Below are positions 59,913 to 64,000 of a stretch of 64,000 nt of DNA, piece by piece. This stretch comes from Mytilus edulis (Eukaryota > Mollusca > Bivalvia > Mytilida > Mytilidae), in the NCBI RefSeq assembly GCF_963676685.1, contig NC_092347.1:84508592-84572591 (forward strand). Direction: 5' to 3'. The notes beneath the pieces were generated by a model that saw only the letters and a program-made list of their open reading frames with translations, searched no databases and was not told the DNA's origin. The stretch's first letter is position 1. Each line of letters begins with the position of its first letter. Position numbers and translations under genes: made by a program.

Positions 59913-59996
59913 TATTTCCTCGTGGTTTGTAATATATTTGATAGGATTTTACAATGTTATGTTATTTTCACATTTTATTTTTATCAAAGTGTATCT

Positions 59997-60578
59997 AAAG
60001 GAGAAGGTCCGGTAAGACCCCTTTTTGGCCCCAAAATATAACAGTTTTACAAAATTGTTAAAATGTAAACTTTTAGTTATTTATTGGACAGTTGAATGCT
60101 TCTGCTACATAAATATGGGCTGTTTTTGACCATACAATGCACATATATCGGGTTGTAGCACTATTAAGTCATGCTAAATTACTGAAATCTTCCAAATTCT
60201 AGCATTTTAGGTAAATTTTAGACGGTTTCCGTGTAAAACGAAAGTGGCCGCATTCGTGTTCATCCTTAATATTGAAATGTAAGTTGTATTTTATGATATT
60301 GCATAACATATATAAAGGTTGTGGATGAACACGGATGCGGCCACTTTCATTTTTGACAAAAACCATCTGTTAAGTGACAATTTTCAGCATATTTGGTAGA
60401 TTTTTCATATTTGAGCTTGGATCGGATCGTTTTTAATGACTAAATCAGTTAAAATCTTTCACATTAACTAATTGAATCAAGTGAAATAGACACTTAAGTG
60501 TTTAAAAAGTGGTCAAAATCTTTTCAGATGAAACTGAAATTTGAGGCCAAAATGAGTCCTTACCGGACCTACTCCTTT
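59997..60578. mobile_element. Nested inverted-repeat element
   Basis: The outer arms AAAGGAGAAGGTCCGGTAAG (59997) and CTTACCGGACCTACTCCTTT (ending 60578) are inverted, with weaker similarity inward (GGCCCCAAA / TTTGAGGCC). An inner pair, GAAAGTGGCCGCATTCGTGT at about 60240 and ACACGGATGCGGCCACTTTC at about 60329, forms a second hairpin in the middle. It has no coding capacity. Confidence 0.7.
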
Positions 60579-61669
60579 GTCTTACAACCTAAATTGAAAA
60601 AAAACTATAGACATGTATTTATAAAATTTGAATTTATATCGATGTTTATCAGCAATGTCAAATTCCAACCAACAACGTTTCCATCATGTAAAAATATTGT
60701 TATTTTTCAATTTCTTATATCTGATTTATCCATGTTAATATTAAATATGCTTTTTATTCCAGTGGGTACTTATTGTTCGTTCATGGTAAGAAATTTTATT
60801 TTGTTCAGCTTTGTAACAGTCCTTATACAAAGTCTATAAAACTCATATACTCTTTGATGTATCTAATATTTATAATGATATCATATTTCTATTTCCTGAT
60901 TTATTTATATTAAGTTAATATTAGATATGCACTTGCCACAAAACAATTGGCAACCAACAATCAATAAATTGAAAATGCATAAATTCTTCAATGAGTACTA
61001 GATGGTCGCTCTAACTGGCCGACATTTTCTTTTACTTGTTTGTAACAAAACGTATACAAAAACCTTCTTCAAACTAAGAAAAAAATCAGTATAGCAAATC
61101 TTTTAATGCTATTTTCTGGGACATTCCTTATACCCTGTCATTCAAGTATCCGTTTTGTAAAGACTTGCATCATATAACAAGAACTTAAGGATATTACAGA
61201 GACAAGAAGATCTGATTCATATCTGTATTTTCTTGAAAATAAAATGTTTTGATGCGGATTATCAGGAAAGGTTGCTAACACTATCATTTACTTCTACAGT
61301 CAGCTCAATGAAAAAGTTACAGTGTCCAGATTCCTACACTTGCTTGGTACATTTTAACTTTTTAACCAAAAAGAGACCCCCAAAACTCAACATGTGCCAA
61401 ATTTGTCTGAGGGAGTTTAAACTTTAGTGTATAGCAATTGAACAATCTATCAACAGGGAATTTTTAGTAAATATGTCATATGCATGTCAGTAACGAAACA
61501 TTTGCAACTGAGCTGATGACAAAAGTAGCGATATCGACCTATTTCTAGTAAATAACCAACATAACTTCAAGTACATAAATTTTGGGCGTCCGAACCGTAT
61601 CTGGGATAAATATCATCAGGATCGCTCAAATACAAACACAGAATGTTTTGAAAAGGTATGATAAATAGA

Positions 61670-61900
61670 ATAAAGGCAACAGTTACAAACTAAACTGAGG
61701 GAAACGTATCAAATATAAGAGAATAACGACACATCAAAGAGACAACAGTGAAAGGTAACACACAGATACGAACTATAATGTAACAATGGCCATGTTCCTG
61801 ACTTGGTACAGGGCATTTTATGAAAAAATGGTGGGTTGAACCTGGTTTTGTGGCATGCCAAACCTTTCGCTTTGATGGCAGTGTTAATTATAACATTAAA
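61670..61900 (-). repeat. R3 repeat copy
   Basis: It contains AAAGGCAACAGTTACAAACT, GAACTATAATGTAACAATGG and AATGGTGGGTTGAACCTGGT, with an internal deletion relative to 52490-52760. Confidence 0.65.
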
Positions 61901-62009
61901 ATGACAACATTACACGACAGGGTTACAATAAATAAACAGATAAAGGAAGAAAATATAGGACAGAGAAACAAACGAATAATAGCCGTCAAAAAGTAACAGG
62001 TTAAAAAAT

Positions 62010-62200
62010 ATTTGTATACGCCAGACGCGCGCTACGTCCACACAAAACTATGCTCAGATATAAAAAGTTTGAAAGCCATAACAAATACAAAGTTGAAGAT
62101 CGCCTAGGACCAAAAGTTCCAAAAAGTTGTGAGGCCAGGGTTATCCGCATGGGACAAAAGCATCATTATTATCAAGAATAATGCAAAGTTTTGCAAACAG
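62010..62200 (+). repeat. R5 repeat copy
   Basis: It contains TACGCCAGACGCGCGCTACG and CCAAAAAGTTGTGAGGCCAG, with the usual AAGTTGAAGATCGCC between. Confidence 0.6.
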
Positions 62201-64000
62201 TAAATTTTATAAAATGACTATATAAATAGATATACACGATTAAACTGAAGTGATGACTAGCTATAGAATAAAAACGAATACATTACAAAATCACAGCCCT
62301 GTTAGCCATAGTCAATGAAATGCCCAAAGTGACGTCACATTTAAATTTCTAAAACGTGTTCCGATAATTAGGAAAAAATTTGGCTGGAATTCAAGATTAG
62401 ATCTGTATGACTTATCTAACTTATATGAATAACAGTGAACATTATAATACTAATTAATATTTAATTATAGTAGTAATTAGATAAGTCATTGTATTATCTA
62501 GCTTTGTGGGTGTTTCTTCTGATCAAACTGTAAACCAAAAATATAGTGTAAATTTCGTTGATCCAAAATTAAATCTATCAAATGAACTGGATGAGTAGTA
62601 ATCCCCAACACAACACACGAATAACAGAGTAAAATACGATTTACAACTACAAACGTTAAAACATTTGACAAAATCCGATGACAACAACAAACACAACATC
62701 AAAACCCAACAAATTAATTTTGGATGGAAAAGTACCGTGCCACGTCTTTAAGCAATACGAATTTACACTCAGCATAACAGTCATATTCGGGAATAAGTCA
62801 CGTTCGGTTATAAAAAGATCAGACGACGTAATGACAAACCACAATCTAACACGTGGTAAAAATGTCCATAGTTAGTTTGGACAAAGATACATAGTATGGA
62901 TAAACCAATTCGTGATGGTGTCCGAAAATTTTACGGAGTGTCATTTTTAATCTGAGCTATATCGATAAAAAGAATAAGGTATGTGAAATGAACAACAAAC
63001 ATCGTCACTTTTGCTCTAAATTCGAAAAGTCTTCATCATTTTCTTAATTCAAACTTTTCATGAACTTCTATATTGACTCCCGCTGTATCGAAGCTGTTTT
63101 TATTTATTCGATGAAAAAATGTATTATCTAGCTATCATAATTGCAGATAAAAAAAATTCGAAGTGACGAAGAAAGATGACGACATGTTCCTGAACGAGAA
63201 AGGTATTAAATTATCATGATCAATAGGACAACACCAACACGACCAAATAAGAGTTATTCAAGTGCAATTAAAAAATAAAATGCAAGGAGAAAACAACAAA
63301 CAAAAATTGCAACGTTTCATTATTGCATAAATTGTTTTGTGAAGGCATACGACAACTGACAGTAGATGGTCTTCGAACATTAGATAATAAACAAAACAAT
63401 TGAAATTCAATATTCTTAATTAGAAGCTTCATTATAAATCTGTGAAAAATTTTAAAAATATAATAAACCTCCAACTTTCCCAAAATTATCCTTATTAAAA
63501 AAGTAATTGGTTTCATTAATCTGGTTTAAGTACAGAAACAAAAGGTGAAATAATCCTTCTATTTTTTACATATGGAGGAATTTCAATTGCTTATATAATG
63601 TTAAAATTCGAAACAGTCATTGTCTGTACAAAACCAACTGTTGGTAAAACGTTTACAAGTATACCAGGCATTCTTCAAATAGTATAGTTACCGTTTACCA
63701 GATTTTGCATAACTTTAAGAATCTTGGATATCAATGCTACCAACTTCAACTATTGATTTGGCTTTCAAACTGTTTTGATCCGAGCTTCAACTCTAATGTA
63801 GATGAAATGCGTGTCACACGTACTTAATAATATGCATGGTACTTTTAAATGAGTTTATTTTTCATCCCCACGCCCACCTTTGGATAGATATTACAAAACT
63901 CAGTGGTCAGTGCTTCAGCTTTTTCATAATTTAACCACATTTAGTTTAAAAAGCCATTTCGAAAATCTTATTAAAAAGTTTTAAAAAAAGAATTCGAACT

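Larger units (their letters stand above)
45055..64000. other. Upstream flank of the FAD gene: repeats, no further gene recognised
   Basis: The missing 5' exon(s) of the oxidoreductase should lie in this direction, but no GxGxxG-coding exon was identified. The region holds R1, R3-R6 copies, a foldback element (50628-51765), a MITE (55849-56206), an 80-bp tandem array (56771-57037), RT fragments (57790-58125, 59335-59470) and a nested inverted-repeat element (59997-60578). Short frames with ATG are all unconvincing. Confidence 0.5.

Noticed and set aside
62656-62875. Overlapping frames on both strands near 62.7 kb, one with a DVVFVVVIGF stretch
   Set aside because: I considered it as the missing FAD-binding start, but it lacks the glycine pattern and donor phase. 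The neighbouring 62905-62960 segment matches the R6-linked repeat near 26070.
1-64000. tRNA, rRNA and other structural RNA genes
   Set aside because: No tRNA-like A-box/B-box pairs or rRNA-like blocks were noticed on reading. A covariance-model search was not possible here.

Overview
This window looks like nuclear DNA of a bivalve mollusc, most likely a mussel (Mytilus or a close relative). It is strongly A+T-rich, has kilobase-scale introns with GT..AG ends, carries animal-type protein families, and is filled with short interspersed repeats of the kind I know from mussel genomes. The genus is inferred from recalled repeat content, not from any database search. I found no prokaryotic operon, CRISPR array, rRNA or convincing tRNA.

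Three protein-coding loci are supported. (1) Plus strand, 4037-13551: a complete two-exon class A peptide-type GPCR of 376 aa. Its 8.4-kb intron splits the arginine codon of the E/DRY motif. (2) Minus strand, 16217-18256: a single-exon 679-aa B-box / coiled-coil / NHL-like propeller protein. It is TRIM-like but has no RING. (3) Minus strand, 27467-45054: six consecutive in-phase exons giving 370 aa of a GlpA-like DAO-family FAD-dependent oxidoreductase. The N-terminal Rossmann (GxGxxG) exon was not found and probably lies upstream, possibly beyond the window. The three genes have no evident functional link.

The rest (over 90% of the bases) is introns and intergenic DNA built from mobile-element debris. 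At least six interspersed families recur; I label them R1-R6. There are several well-defined elements with terminal inverted repeats: a chain of three TTAA-bounded elements at 6186-7603, a fourth TTAA element at 20904-21474, a 32-bp-TIR element at 10190-11383, a 79-bp-TIR element at 34471-35092, a hAT-like element at 36809-37873, a foldback element with an iterated subterminal motif at 50628-51765, a 47-bp-TIR MITE at 55849-56206, and a nested inverted-repeat element at 59997-60578. Decayed reverse-transcriptase fragments, a possible solo LTR and an 80-bp tandem repeat complete the picture.

I see no evidence of a new multi-gene system. The most informative novelty is the transposon architecture, above all the TTAA chain whose empty site is preserved next to it, together with the incomplete FAD oxidoreductase gene and the GPCR's departures from consensus. 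All repeat boundaries were read by eye. Copy number and family names need a repeat-library search.
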